Assembly (NCBI GenBank): GCA_964412505.1
Contig: CAYPOM010000009.1
Location: 1-53,862, forward strand
Direction: 5' to 3'
DNA length: 53,862 nt
DNA from: CAYLKK01 sp964412505
GTDB lineage: Bacteria; Pseudomonadota; Alphaproteobacteria; UBA3830; CAYLKK01
In this document: positions 26,617 to 35,713 of the stretch, in pieces
How the letters are laid out: every line of letters starts with the position of its first letter
How positions within the stretch are numbered: position 1 is the first letter of the stretch
Position numbers and translations under genes: made by a program
The notes under the pieces: model-generated
Databases searched by the model: none
The model's input: the letters and a program-made list of their open reading frames with translations, nothing else
Told to the model about the DNA's origin: nothing

Positions 26617-27459
26617 ATGAAACGGTTTTTGTTTGCCCTCGCATTTTGTTGTTTGTATATCGAAACATTATTTGCAGAAGAAACGGTGAATAGTTTAGTC
26701 GATGCTATTTATGTAATTAATTTAGATCGCAATCCAGAACGGTTTGATTATGTGAAAAAACAATTTGACGAAATAGGTTTAAAAATACAAAGATTTTCTG
26801 CTGTAGATGGAAAGAAACTTACACTTGTAGACAAAAAGACAGGAGATTGTTTTACTAACAAAGATGCTGCTGATGCGGATTTTTATATAAAAAATGAAAA
26901 CAAAGAATTTCAAGTTGTATGCGAGAGTAGAAAAGAAGAATTAGTAGATGCTGAGTTTACGTACTTTTCAGATAATAGACAAAATTTCGGTGAATTAGGT
27001 TGTTTCATGAGCCATAGAGCAATCTATGCAGATATGCTTAAAAAGGGATATAGTAAGGTTATCATATTGGAGGATGATGTTAAAATTTTTAAAAATTTCA
27101 AAGAAGACGTATGCAATGTTTTGAGGAATATTCCAACAAACGCAGATCTAGTTTTTTTGGATTTACACATAAAGAAGCTTTCTATGAAATATTGGCTTGA
27201 TAGGTTTTTTAGCTTTAATATACCTTATTTATTTAAAATTCGATATTCTACAAATATATGCGGAACTCATGCATATGTAGTAACAAATAAAGGAGCTAAA
27301 AAATTGCTAGAACGGACTAGCTTTACAAATATACCGATAGATTTTTGTGTATGTTTTGATAGAACAGTATATTTTTATGTAGCTAAAAGCAAACTCTGCA
27401 CAGCTGGCGAAATCGGATCTATAATTGGTGAGTACGGATGTAGAGTGCAGGGATATTAA
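26617..27459 (+). CDS. Exported glycosyltransferase family 25 protein
   Basis: About 280 residues from the ATG at 26617, which has AGGTGAG upstream. A signal peptide (KRFLFALAFCCLYIETLFAE) leads into a GT25 domain: IYVINLDRNPERF, a RFSAVDGKKL segment, GELGCFMSHRAIYADML and the DxD-like ILEDDV. GT25 enzymes normally add galactose to lipooligosaccharide in the cytoplasm, or to collagen in the eukaryotic ER. An export signal is unusual and hints at modifying host proteins or envelope glycans. An open frame continues upstream to 26509 but lacks a site. Confidence 0.8.
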   Translation: MKRFLFALAFCCLYIETLFAEETVNSLVDAIYVINLDRNPERFDYVKKQFDEIGLKIQRFSAVDGKKLTLVDKKTGDCFTNKDAADADFYIKNENKEFQVVCESRKEELVDAEFTYFSDNRQNFGELGCFMSHRAIYADMLKKGYSKVIILEDDVKIFKNFKEDVCNVLRNIPTNADLVFLDLHIKKLSMKYWLDRFFSFNIPYLFKIRYSTNICGTHAYVVTNKGAKKLLERTSFTNIPIDFCVCFDRTVYFYVAKSKLCTAGEIGSIIGEYGCRVQGY

Positions 27460-28214
27460 TTGCTAGCATCAGTTTCTCTGCTTAGTTTCATTAACCGGTC
27501 TGATATTTTTTTGTCTATTTCTGCTAACTTATGTCGATCTGAAAAAAGTTCGTGTTCTAGCAATTTTGCATTTGTTAGGAGTTTAACTAAGTCTATTTTT
27601 TCTGCAGGATTAAAGTCTTCTTTAGAGGTGTGTTTATAATTTTCTAAAACTGCAGAACAGTACGGTGTGTAGTGTTTGCTACATTGCGAGTGGTAATAGC
27701 AAACTGCCATTTTCCATGAATTTAACTGGTTCTTTAATTTGGCTAAATATTTAGCTGCGTACTCTATGTTTTTTTTAGGCGTAAAAGCTTCATCTAAACT
27801 CTTAAATGCATCTTTGTGGTAATGCAAGTTAACCTGCATGCAACCTACATCTATAAATCTTGCTCCATTATTTTTTAGATGTACTACTTTTTTTATTGCT
27901 TCATTTTTTGAATTAAGAAAATATGATTTTCCATCTGCATTTATTGTCCATGGCCAAACAGATAACTTATTTGATTTTGTGCTAATTTTTCTTCCAGATT
28001 CTCTCAATGCAATTGCTTTCAGTAGCCCTTTTGGAATTCCATATTTTATTTCCGCTTCTCGAATTAATGACTCACATGTAACTTTTGTATAGCTTTTATT
28101 TGCGTTTGGTAACGAATATACGTATTTGTTATTAATTATAATATTCTCTAATGAGGCATCGCAGCCGCAATGCAATAAAATATATATAAGTAAGCTAATA
28201 TATCTAATAATCAT
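27456..28214 (-). CDS. Lytic transglycosylase (SLT domain)
   Basis: 252 residues. A short signal segment ends near HCGCDAS (possible lipoprotein or Sec signal). The SLT domain has YGIPKGLLKAIALRESGR with the catalytic glutamate, then VGCMQVNLHYH and AAKYLAKL/AVCYYHSQ. It cleaves peptidoglycan between MurNAc and GlcNAc. Its stop codon overlaps the stop of the convergent GT25 gene. Such stand-alone enzymes often accompany secretion machines. Confidence 0.88.
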   Translation of the reverse strand: MIIRYISLLIYILLHCGCDASLENIIINNKYVYSLPNANKSYTKVTCESLIREAEIKYGIPKGLLKAIALRESGRKISTKSNKLSVWPWTINADGKSYFLNSKNEAIKKVVHLKNNGARFIDVGCMQVNLHYHKDAFKSLDEAFTPKKNIEYAAKYLAKLKNQLNSWKMAVCYYHSQCSKHYTPYCSAVLENYKHTSKEDFNPAEKIDLVKLLTNAKLLEHELFSDRHKLAEIDKKISDRLMKLSRETDASN

Positions 28215-28369
28215 TTATTAAATGTACAATTTACAAAATAATTATTTCAAAGATAAATTAAATAAAAAATAAAATTATTAAATTCCTTCATATATTGGCG
28301 TTAACTGTTTTTTAACTGTAGTTAATAGAAAATTAAATACTATGTCCATATTGTCGTAGGAGAAAAGTA

Positions 28370-29737
28370 ATGAAATTTAGACGCCTTAAGCTATTAATAT
28401 ATATTTCAATTGTTTTGTGTACTCAATCTTACGGATATGATGCATTTGAAGATGAATGCGATGAATCTTTGCTATATTCCGATGGATCTTGTGAGTATCA
28501 TTCTTTTGTTCCAGAGGAATTAATTGGCGAAGATTATGAACCTGATCCATTCCAAAAGAAAAATCTAATATCATTTTTTTCTGGATATTTGCCATCTCAG
28601 CATACAAGTCAACAAATAGGTAATTTTGGGATAGAGCTAATCAATTTAGGAAATTATGCTATAGATAAGATAGGGTCTGAACATAATATATGGCAGTTTG
28701 TTACAGGACTCGGATTCGGCTATTTATACTACATATTTGGGTTATCTCACCATGAATTAGGACATGGATTAAGGTGTCGTGCTTTCAATATGAAATATGA
28801 TTTTGTAGCAGAAAAAGAAAAAGCTGATCTGAAAAAAAATCGAGAAAATTTCTGGCCATACTATTTCAAAAATATAACTCATTTTTGTCGTAGTGGGTCA
28901 ACTGCATTTTCTAGCAACCCTCCTTTATCAAAGTATGAGGATTTAATTGTTAGTGCGGCTGGTATGAATAATGAAATGTACATGGCAGAACGAATATTTG
29001 ATTCTTTGCATAATGGTGATTTAAGTGATGGATATTTATCTAAAGCTGCGTATTTATACTGTAAGGCTAGCCCGATGATATATTCTTCATCGACAGATAA
29101 AAGCTCTGATGCGCATTATATAGAGGAAAACTATAAGTATCTTGGCATCGATGTAAAAAAGTCAGATATAAAAACAGCCTATAGTATATCACTATTTGGT
29201 GGAATGCTTATATCCTCAGTAGCTGATTATTTTATAGGTCAATATGAAGATGACGAAAAATCTTTTATAAGAAATATAAAATCTCCTGATTTATATTCAT
29301 ATATTACATCTTACGGTGTAAGCTATAAACTTGTAGGTGGATATAGGTTAAATAAAAATATAATATTAAAAATCGGATTTGAGCATGTGACATACGGAAA
29401 CGCAAAAAGTGAATTTTCTGTCGGTGCAGTTGCTAGGTTTAACGGCAAATTTAAACCAGAGGTTGCTGGAATGGTTTATTTTGGATGCTCAGGAATTAAT
29501 ATTGAGTGTTCAGCTTCAGCCTTTGTTACAAAACGGCTAAAGCTTAGCGCAGGAATAGGATCATATTCTACTAGATCTCTTCATGGTGAACGACATGCAA
29601 AAAAAATGTACAATTATTTAGACAGTGATAATCGTTCAATAAAAAAGGAAGAAGATATGCCGAAAAAACTTTCAGATTTTGAAAAGAAAAATCGAAAGTC
29701 TAATGCCATTTGGGTAGGAATGTCTTATGTATATTAG
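28370..29737 (+). CDS. Exported HELGH (M50-like motif) protein with barrel-like C terminus
   Basis: 455 residues. A signal peptide (LLIYISIVLCTQSYG) is followed by an acidic region, a hydrophobic helix (about 108-124) and LSHHELGHGLRCRAFN, where H128-E129-H132 form an HExxH zinc-protease motif very like that of M50 site-2 proteases. The second M50 motif (NPxDG) is not seen. The C-terminal third has alternating short strands (KLVGGYRLNKNIILKIGFE..., FSVGAVARFN, AEVAGMVYFGC-like) suggestive of beta-barrel or porin structure. The vgrG gene follows 12 bases later, so this could be an exported effector or a partner of the spike. Strong GGAG ribosome binding site. No known family recognised with certainty. 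Confidence 0.55.
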   Translation: MKFRRLKLLIYISIVLCTQSYGYDAFEDECDESLLYSDGSCEYHSFVPEELIGEDYEPDPFQKKNLISFFSGYLPSQHTSQQIGNFGIELINLGNYAIDKIGSEHNIWQFVTGLGFGYLYYIFGLSHHELGHGLRCRAFNMKYDFVAEKEKADLKKNRENFWPYYFKNITHFCRSGSTAFSSNPPLSKYEDLIVSAAGMNNEMYMAERIFDSLHNGDLSDGYLSKAAYLYCKASPMIYSSSTDKSSDAHYIEENYKYLGIDVKKSDIKTAYSISLFGGMLISSVADYFIGQYEDDEKSFIRNIKSPDLYSYITSYGVSYKLVGGYRLNKNIILKIGFEHVTYGNAKSEFSVGAVARFNGKFKPEVAGMVYFGCSGINIECSASAFVTKRLKLSAGIGSYSTRSLHGERHAKKMYNYLDSDNRSIKKEEDMPKKLSDFEKKNRKSNAIWVGMSYVY

Positions 29738-29748
29738 GGCTAAAAATT

Positions 29749-31959
29749 ATGCTTAGAGTCGATAGGTTTTCAGATGATAATTTAGAGAATATTAGCAAGT
29801 ATTTTACTTTGGCTGGAAAGCCAGATCACAACTGTAAAACTACATCTGTTTTTGGTGATAAATTAATAGTATGTTCTTTCTCTGGCATTGAAGAAATATC
29901 TACACTATATACATTCAATATAAATTTTTTTTCATTAGACAACTCTTTATCTCCAGAAAAAGCAATTGGTACAAACATTACAATTGAAATTTTAAAAGAA
30001 TCTCCAAAATTTATAAATGGCATTATATCTAAGTTTACAAAAGGAATCTCATTTGAATATAGAAACGAAATTTTTACACACTACATAGCAGAAGTTCGCC
30101 CTCATCTTTGGACGCTTTCATTAAATAATGAATGCAAAATTTTTCAAGAAAAATCCGCTTTAGATATTATAAAAGATGTCTTATCAAAAGGAGGGATAAA
30201 AGACGTAAAGTATAGTGTTAATAAAATGGGGAAGGTAAAAAGAGAATTTTGTGTTCAATATAATGAAAGCGATTTTCACTTTATATCTCGTTTAATGGAA
30301 GAAGAGGGAATTTTTTATTATTTTGAACATACAAAAGATAAAAATACATTGGTTTTATCAGACTCATCATCTGGATATGCAAGCGATAAAAACTTATCTA
30401 GTTTGCAATTTTTTAGACAACCACCAAAAGCAAATTTAGGTGCACATATTTTTTCATTTAAATCTACCTCATTTCTTGGGACTGATTGCTATGCCGCTAC
30501 AGATTATAACTTCGAAATATCGACTACTAATTTACTGAATAAAGCGAGCGGAAAAACAAAGAAATATGAATTTTTCGAATATCCAGGGTTATATTCTAAA
30601 AAAGCTGACGGGCAAAAATTAGCAGATATGGTAGCTCAAGGTTTGGAATGCGACACTATTGTATCTAATGGCGAATCAACAGTTCCTCATTTTTGTCCTG
30701 GATACAAAATGAAAATGGAAAATCATCCTGATAAAAATTTTAATTCTGAGTATTTGGTTTGTAAGGTTATTCATCAATTTGATGCATTGTCAGATGGAGA
30801 AGTATATCAAAACATCTTTTGGAATATATCCGCAAAAGCTGAATTTAAACCTATAAGAAGCACAGAAAAGCCTAGGATATATGGGACACAAACTGCTGTT
30901 GTCACAGGTCCATCTGGAGAAGAAATTTATAGAGATAAATTCGGGCGTATAAAGGTTCATTTTTATTGGGATCGATATAATAAATTAGATGAAAATAGCT
31001 CATGTTGGATAAGAGTAGCACAAATATGGGCCGGCAATAATTGGGGCGCTTTATATACACCTAGAATAGGACAAGAAGTAGTAATAAACTTTGAGAATGG
31101 AAATCCAGATAGACCAATTGTCGTTGGGTGTGTATACAATGATAAATTTATGCCTCCATATCCTGAAAAAGAGCCAACAAAAAGTACAATAAAAAGTGCT
31201 TCGTCAAAAGGGGAAGAAGGATTTAATGAAATAAGATTTGAAGATTTAAAAGACAAAGAAGAGATATATATTCATGCCCAAAAAGATATGAATACTCATA
31301 TAATCAATCAACGTACGACATTGATTCAAGAATCAAATGATTTGCTTACTTTATCAAAAGGGTCTAGGTCTATTCAAATTAACGCAGAGGGAGATAATCC
31401 TGGGAATTTGAGTACCACCCTTCAAAAAGGCGACATTAGTACAAAAATAGTCGAAGGGAATTCATTCGATGAACTTACTAAAGGTAATGCTACAACAACT
31501 TTAACAGAAGGAAATATGACGACAACTTTAAAAAAAGGTAATGCTAGTTTAACGTTGTCTGACGGAAATTTATCTACTTTGTTAGAAAAAGGTAATTATG
31601 ATGAGACTCTAAAAAACGGAGATAAAAAAGTAAATATTAAAGGTAATAAATCTGTTTCAATTAATGGGAATTACTCTATATCTGTGAAAGGAAATTTAAC
31701 AATAGAAGTTACAGGAAATATTAAACTCGTTGCAAAACAGAATATTAATTTAGAAGGGATGAATGTAACCGAAAAAGCAAAAACAAATATGACATTAGAA
31801 GCTGGCATTGCATTTTCTGCAAAAGGAACGACTGTAGCTGCTGAGGCAAAAGCTGCCGCATCGCTAAAGGGAACTGCTACAGCCGTAGAGGGTAAAGCTG
31901 CATGTAATGTAAAAGCACCTATGATTACTGTAGGTGGTGGAATGGTTCAATTAGGGTAG
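29749..31959 (+). CDS. vgrG: Type VI secretion spike protein VgrG
   Basis: About 736 residues. The gp27-like N-terminal part (YTFNINFFSLD...), the FHFISRLMEEEGIFYYFEH segment, and the gp5 OB-fold region with KVHFYWDRY, SCWIRVAQIWAGNNWGALYTPRIGQEVVINFENGNPDRPIVVGCVYN are classic VgrG. From about 31425 to 31740 the C-terminal needle consists of GN/GD-initiated repeats of nine and then eight residues, expected to form a triple-stranded beta-helix. It is an isolated spike gene: no tube, sheath or baseplate gene is visible here. The start ATG at 29749 is preferred over 29710. Confidence 0.93.
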   Translation: MLRVDRFSDDNLENISKYFTLAGKPDHNCKTTSVFGDKLIVCSFSGIEEISTLYTFNINFFSLDNSLSPEKAIGTNITIEILKESPKFINGIISKFTKGISFEYRNEIFTHYIAEVRPHLWTLSLNNECKIFQEKSALDIIKDVLSKGGIKDVKYSVNKMGKVKREFCVQYNESDFHFISRLMEEEGIFYYFEHTKDKNTLVLSDSSSGYASDKNLSSLQFFRQPPKANLGAHIFSFKSTSFLGTDCYAATDYNFEISTTNLLNKASGKTKKYEFFEYPGLYSKKADGQKLADMVAQGLECDTIVSNGESTVPHFCPGYKMKMENHPDKNFNSEYLVCKVIHQFDALSDGEVYQNIFWNISAKAEFKPIRSTEKPRIYGTQTAVVTGPSGEEIYRDKFGRIKVHFYWDRYNKLDENSSCWIRVAQIWAGNNWGALYTPRIGQEVVINFENGNPDRPIVVGCVYNDKFMPPYPEKEPTKSTIKSASSKGEEGFNEIRFEDLKDKEEIYIHAQKDMNTHIINQRTTLIQESNDLLTLSKGSRSIQINAEGDNPGNLSTTLQKGDISTKIVEGNSFDELTKGNATTTLTEGNMTTTLKKGNASLTLSDGNLSTLLEKGNYDETLKNGDKKVNIKGNKSVSINGNYSISVKGNLTIEVTGNIKLVAKQNINLEGMNVTEKAKTNMTLEAGIAFSAKGTTVAAEAKAAASLKGTATAVEGKAACNVKAPMITVGGGMVQLG

Positions 31960-31966
31960 TTGTGGC

Positions 31967-32587
31967 ATGAAAATTGTTGAAACATTGGATGTTCTAAATA
32001 TAACAGAAAAAAATGAGGAAATTTCTAATGTAGAAACTGTAATTAAAGAAGAACTAGAACCTGAGCCAATTCCTGATGTAGCTGATGAGAAATTAGAACC
32101 AATCTTTAACGCAGTAGACATAGACGAAAATATTGTAGAATTTTGGACGAATATAGACGGAGCGATCGAAGGCGATTTATCTATAAAAAACAAAGATCAA
32201 GAATTAATAGCAACACTTCCATTTTCGAGTGGATTATTAAATGGCAAAGCTAAATTTTATTCAGACGGCATGATAATTAGGGAAGAAGAATATAAAAATG
32301 GAATGAAAAATGGTGAATTAAAATCATTCCATGGAAACGGAGTAATATCTTCTATTGAAAATTATCAAGAAGGAAAATTAAGTGGAGTTAGTACGAAATT
32401 TTATGATAATGGGCAAATATTCGAGGATACTACATATGCAAATGGTAAAATAAATGGACAGTTTGCTCGATACTTTCCGGATGGAAATTTAATGGAAGAA
32501 TGCAGTTATGCAAATGGTAAGAAACAAGGGATTTGCATAACATACAATCATGATGGTTCAATTAAGTCAACAGAAGATTTTTCTTAG
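31967..32587 (+). CDS. MORN-repeat (YwqK-like) protein downstream of vgrG
   Basis: 206 residues. An acidic N-terminal region of about 65 residues precedes about five MORN_2-type repeats of 22-24 residues (GLLNGKAKFYSDG, KNGELKSFHGNG, LSGVSTKFYDNG, INGQFARYFPDG, KQGICITYNHDG). YwqK-type proteins are sometimes labelled antitoxins; next to VgrG it could be an effector, adaptor or immunity protein. It begins eight bases after the vgrG stop, so is cotranscribed. Function unknown. Confidence 0.75.
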   Translation: MKIVETLDVLNITEKNEEISNVETVIKEELEPEPIPDVADEKLEPIFNAVDIDENIVEFWTNIDGAIEGDLSIKNKDQELIATLPFSSGLLNGKAKFYSDGMIIREEEYKNGMKNGELKSFHGNGVISSIENYQEGKLSGVSTKFYDNGQIFEDTTYANGKINGQFARYFPDGNLMEECSYANGKKQGICITYNHDGSIKSTEDFS

Positions 32588-32593
32588 ATTATT

Positions 32594-33823
32594 CTACTTT
32601 ATCTCGTAATCTCCGACTGTAACTATTGAGATATTGGATTTTGTTAAATCATTTGCATATTCTTCGATCATGTCTATTGAAATTGAGTCTATTTTGTCTA
32701 GTACTGAACTCATTTCTAGAGGTTTACCAAACAATATAGTTTGGCTTGCATTTTGTTCACAAATAGATGCAGTGACTTCTCTAGACATTAACATATTTGC
32801 TTTGTACTGCATTTTAGTCCTTTCGAATTCTTCCTTTTTAATTGATGTTTTCATCTTATTAATTTCATCGCAAACTACACTTAACAACTCATCGACTTTT
32901 TCTGGACTGGTCGCTGCATAAACTCCAAATAATCCAGTTTCTCTATAATTTGAGTTAAAAGAATATATCGAATATACAAGACCTCGCTTCTCTCTAATTT
33001 CTTGGAATAAACGAGATGACATACCTCCTCCTAAAATTGAAGAAAATAATGAGGCTATGTATATTTTATCATTTGTACTTTCTATGCCTTTATATCCCAA
33101 AACAACATGTGTTTGTTCTAGCTCTTGCCTCTTGTCTGAAAATTTTCCACCGACATAATTTGTCAATATTACAGGTTTAACTGGATTGTGTGTAGGAATA
33201 TTTTGTGTGTATCTCTCGACCATTTCTAGAGCTTGATCATGAGAACAATTCCCTGCGACAGAAAATACAATCGATGGTGATGTATAGAATTTTTTCATAT
33301 AACAATCTAAGTCGTTTGCAGTGATTTTAGATACAATTTCTTCTGTCCCAAGAATTGGCATACCGATTGTTTGGTTCGGAAAAGCTACATGCTGGAAATG
33401 ATCGAAAATTATGTCACTAGGATCGTCATTAGTTTGGCTAATTTCTTGTAAAACTACATTTCTTTCCCTTTCTAATTCTTCGTTAGGAAATGTAGAATTA
33501 ATTATCATATCAGAAAGTACATCAGCGGCTAAATCGACATTTTCTTTTAAAACTTTTGCATGATAAGCCGTCACATTTCTAGATGTATAAGCGTTCATAT
33601 AGCCGCCGACATTTTCTATTTCTTCAGCTATCTGTTTTGCAGATCGATTTTTTGTTCCTTTAAATAGCATATGTTCAAGAAAATGCGAAATTCCGTACGA
33701 GTTTTCGGCCTCTGTTGTATTTCCTGCATTTATCCAAAACCCTAAAGTGGCGCTTGACACAGTGTTTATTTCTTGAGAAACAACTGTGATTCCTTTGCTA
33801 GTTTTTGATATTTTTGCTTTCAT
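32594..33823 (-). CDS. M16-family zinc metallopeptidase
   Basis: 409 residues. The inverted zinc motif HFLEH (H47, E50, H51) with a downstream glutamate region (EREERNVVLQEI-like) and the C-terminal RKRGLVYSIYSFN substrate-binding segment are those of single-domain M16 peptidases, the relatives of mitochondrial processing peptidase. It probably degrades small peptides. It overlaps dacA by four bases. Confidence 0.9.
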   Translation of the reverse strand: MKAKISKTSKGITVVSQEINTVSSATLGFWINAGNTTEAENSYGISHFLEHMLFKGTKNRSAKQIAEEIENVGGYMNAYTSRNVTAYHAKVLKENVDLAADVLSDMIINSTFPNEELERERNVVLQEISQTNDDPSDIIFDHFQHVAFPNQTIGMPILGTEEIVSKITANDLDCYMKKFYTSPSIVFSVAGNCSHDQALEMVERYTQNIPTHNPVKPVILTNYVGGKFSDKRQELEQTHVVLGYKGIESTNDKIYIASLFSSILGGGMSSRLFQEIREKRGLVYSIYSFNSNYRETGLFGVYAATSPEKVDELLSVVCDEINKMKTSIKKEEFERTKMQYKANMLMSREVTASICEQNASQTILFGKPLEMSSVLDKIDSISIDMIEEYANDLTKSNISIVTVGDYEIK

Positions 33824-34800
33824 TTTTGCCTCTTCTTTTTATTTATTTTTATTACTGATTTATTTCTTTTAACAGTTTTTATTTTCTTTCTCCTATCGCG
33901 TTTTTTTTTAGGTTTGCATGTAGAACTTTTTAATTTATTATTTACTCGTTTTTCTGCTGCACTGTAATACTCACTTATATTTGGGCGATTGGGAGTAGTC
34001 TTCGAGAAAGCACAGCTTATTATGTATTTCATGCGCTCATCTCGCCACTTCGCTGTTGGCCCGCCCAATATAACCGCTACGACCCTTTTCCCATAAGTAT
34101 TTGTTGCGGATGCCGATAAATTATATCCAGAAGCAGCCACGTATCCTGTTTTTACGCCATCTACATGAAATAAAAAATCATTATGACTACCTAGTAAATT
34201 ATTATGGTTTTTATGTTTCTTCCCATCATAACAGAAAACTTTTGTTTTAAACAATTTATAATAATTTCTATGATTTCTAATCATTGCAGTTGTTAATATT
34301 GCACAATCTCTTGCTGTAGTAAGTTGCTTTTTGTTCTTCCAACCTGATGCATTTTGAAATACTGTATACTTCAAGCCTAGATTCTGTGCATATGCATTCA
34401 TTAGTTTCACAAACTCTTCTTCTGAACCAGAAATTTTTTCTGCAAGAGCGACTGCTACATCATTTGCCGATTTAGTTATAAGTGCTTTTATTGCGTCTCT
34501 AACAGTCATGCAATCTCCATTTGTAATGTCAAGCTTACATGGCTTTTGGCTTGTTGCGTGTCTAGTAAAAAAAACAGTGTCACGCATTCTTAATTCACCT
34601 GACCTTAGCTTAGCAAAAACAATGTACAATGTCATTATTTTCGTCAATGAAGCTGGCTGAGTTTGCTCATCTGGGTTATATTCGTGCATAACTACGCCAC
34701 TTTCTAAATCCAAAATTATTTCAGAATAAACTGGCTTGTAGCTTGCATGACTTGTTCCAGGAAACAAGATTAATATTAAAAACAAAAATATATTTTTCAT
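33820..34800 (-). CDS. D-alanyl-D-alanine carboxypeptidase (DacA/PBP5-like)
   Basis: 326 residues. A signal peptide (about 1-19) is followed by S51-L-T-K54, S111-A-N113 and K217-T-G219, the three active-site motifs of class C low-molecular-weight PBPs. The C-terminal tail is very basic (Lys/Arg-rich) instead of carrying the usual membrane-anchor helix. The enzyme trims the terminal D-Ala of peptidoglycan stems. Confidence 0.92.
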   Translation of the reverse strand: MKNIFLFLILILFPGTSHASYKPVYSEIILDLESGVVMHEYNPDEQTQPASLTKIMTLYIVFAKLRSGELRMRDTVFFTRHATSQKPCKLDITNGDCMTVRDAIKALITKSANDVAVALAEKISGSEEEFVKLMNAYAQNLGLKYTVFQNASGWKNKKQLTTARDCAILTTAMIRNHRNYYKLFKTKVFCYDGKKHKNHNNLLGSHNDFLFHVDGVKTGYVAASGYNLSASATNTYGKRVVAVILGGPTAKWRDERMKYIISCAFSKTTPNRPNISEYYSAAEKRVNNKLKSSTCKPKKKRDRRKKIKTVKRNKSVIKINKKKRQK

Positions 34801-35026
34801 AGAATAAGTATACTTATTTTTAATTACTTACAATCCGTATTTTTAACAATACGAGATGTTACATATTAAATTATAACTTCTCATGGCTATTTTATACAAG
34901 CCGTTTGTAAATTTATGGCATTATTTTATAGCATAGTGTATATCGCGTTTATATGCCATGTTAAATGTTAGTCTGTTTTTAAGATATTCTATGTAATTAT
35001 TACTCATTAATTATTGGAGATATATA

Positions 35027-35377
35027 ATGAAAATTTTAAAGAGCCTGCTGGCTGTTTGTATAAGTTTATTGATTTGTGATACGCATGCATCGAAACATCA
35101 TAAAAAATCACATAAGACAGAGAAGGTTGAGCATAAAAAAGATAGAAGTGGTCATCATAAATCGCATAAATCAAGGGTGCACGATGAAAATTCCCAAGAG
35201 ACAGAGGACGTTTATCAGAAAGAATATAGAAGTAGGCACCATAAATCGCATGAAGAGGGAGTAAATGATGAAAATTTCAAAAGCGATGCAAGTGGTTTAT
35301 TCGGAGCTTACAATAAACAATTAGAAGAGAAAGCTGTTGAACAAGCTGAGAGTACAGATGGAGATTACACAGAATAA
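35027..35377 (+). CDS. Small exported His/Lys-rich protein
   Basis: 116 residues: signal peptide (LKSLLAVCISLLICDTHAS), then a His/Lys-rich low-complexity region with two imperfect copies of a segment of about 24 residues centred on HHKSH, and an acidic C-terminal tail ending DYTE. It could bind metal through its histidines. No family recognised. It starts behind a GGAG site at 35014 and is followed six bases later by another small exported protein. Confidence 0.6.
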   Translation: MKILKSLLAVCISLLICDTHASKHHKKSHKTEKVEHKKDRSGHHKSHKSRVHDENSQETEDVYQKEYRSRHHKSHEEGVNDENFKSDASGLFGAYNKQLEEKAVEQAESTDGDYTE

Positions 35378-35383
35378 GTCTCA

Positions 35384-35713
35384 ATGTTAAACATGTATTT
35401 ATATATACTGAATCATTTTTTAAATGGCGATTCTGATTATATTTTAACTCGGATATTCAAATTTCGTTTTTTTACATTGATCATAGCAATTACTTTTACT
35501 ACAAATTCATTAGCAATGGATAAATCTGTTCATCAATCATCAGCATGGTATGAGTGGCAGAGTTTTTGGAGACAGAGAGAGAAAGTTTATAATGTGCAAT
35601 CATGCATAAAAAAAGAATATGTGATATTACAGGATACGGCGAATCAAGATCAGTTTCGTTCTCCTGTAATAAAAGAATTCGATTCAGATAGTGACGATTA
35701 TACGGATAATTGA
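35384..35713 (+). CDS. Small exported hypothetical protein
   Basis: 109 residues with a hydrophobic segment (RFFTLIIAITFTTNSLAM, residues about 28-45) that looks like a signal peptide with a long n-region; a later start may be real. The mature part is short, with tryptophans (WYEWQSFWRQRE) and an acidic end SDSDDYTDN resembling the DYTE end of the preceding gene. Its stop codon overlaps the dprA ATG (TGATG). Confidence 0.5.
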   Translation: MLNMYLYILNHFLNGDSDYILTRIFKFRFFTLIIAITFTTNSLAMDKSVHQSSAWYEWQSFWRQREKVYNVQSCIKKEYVILQDTANQDQFRSPVIKEFDSDSDDYTDN

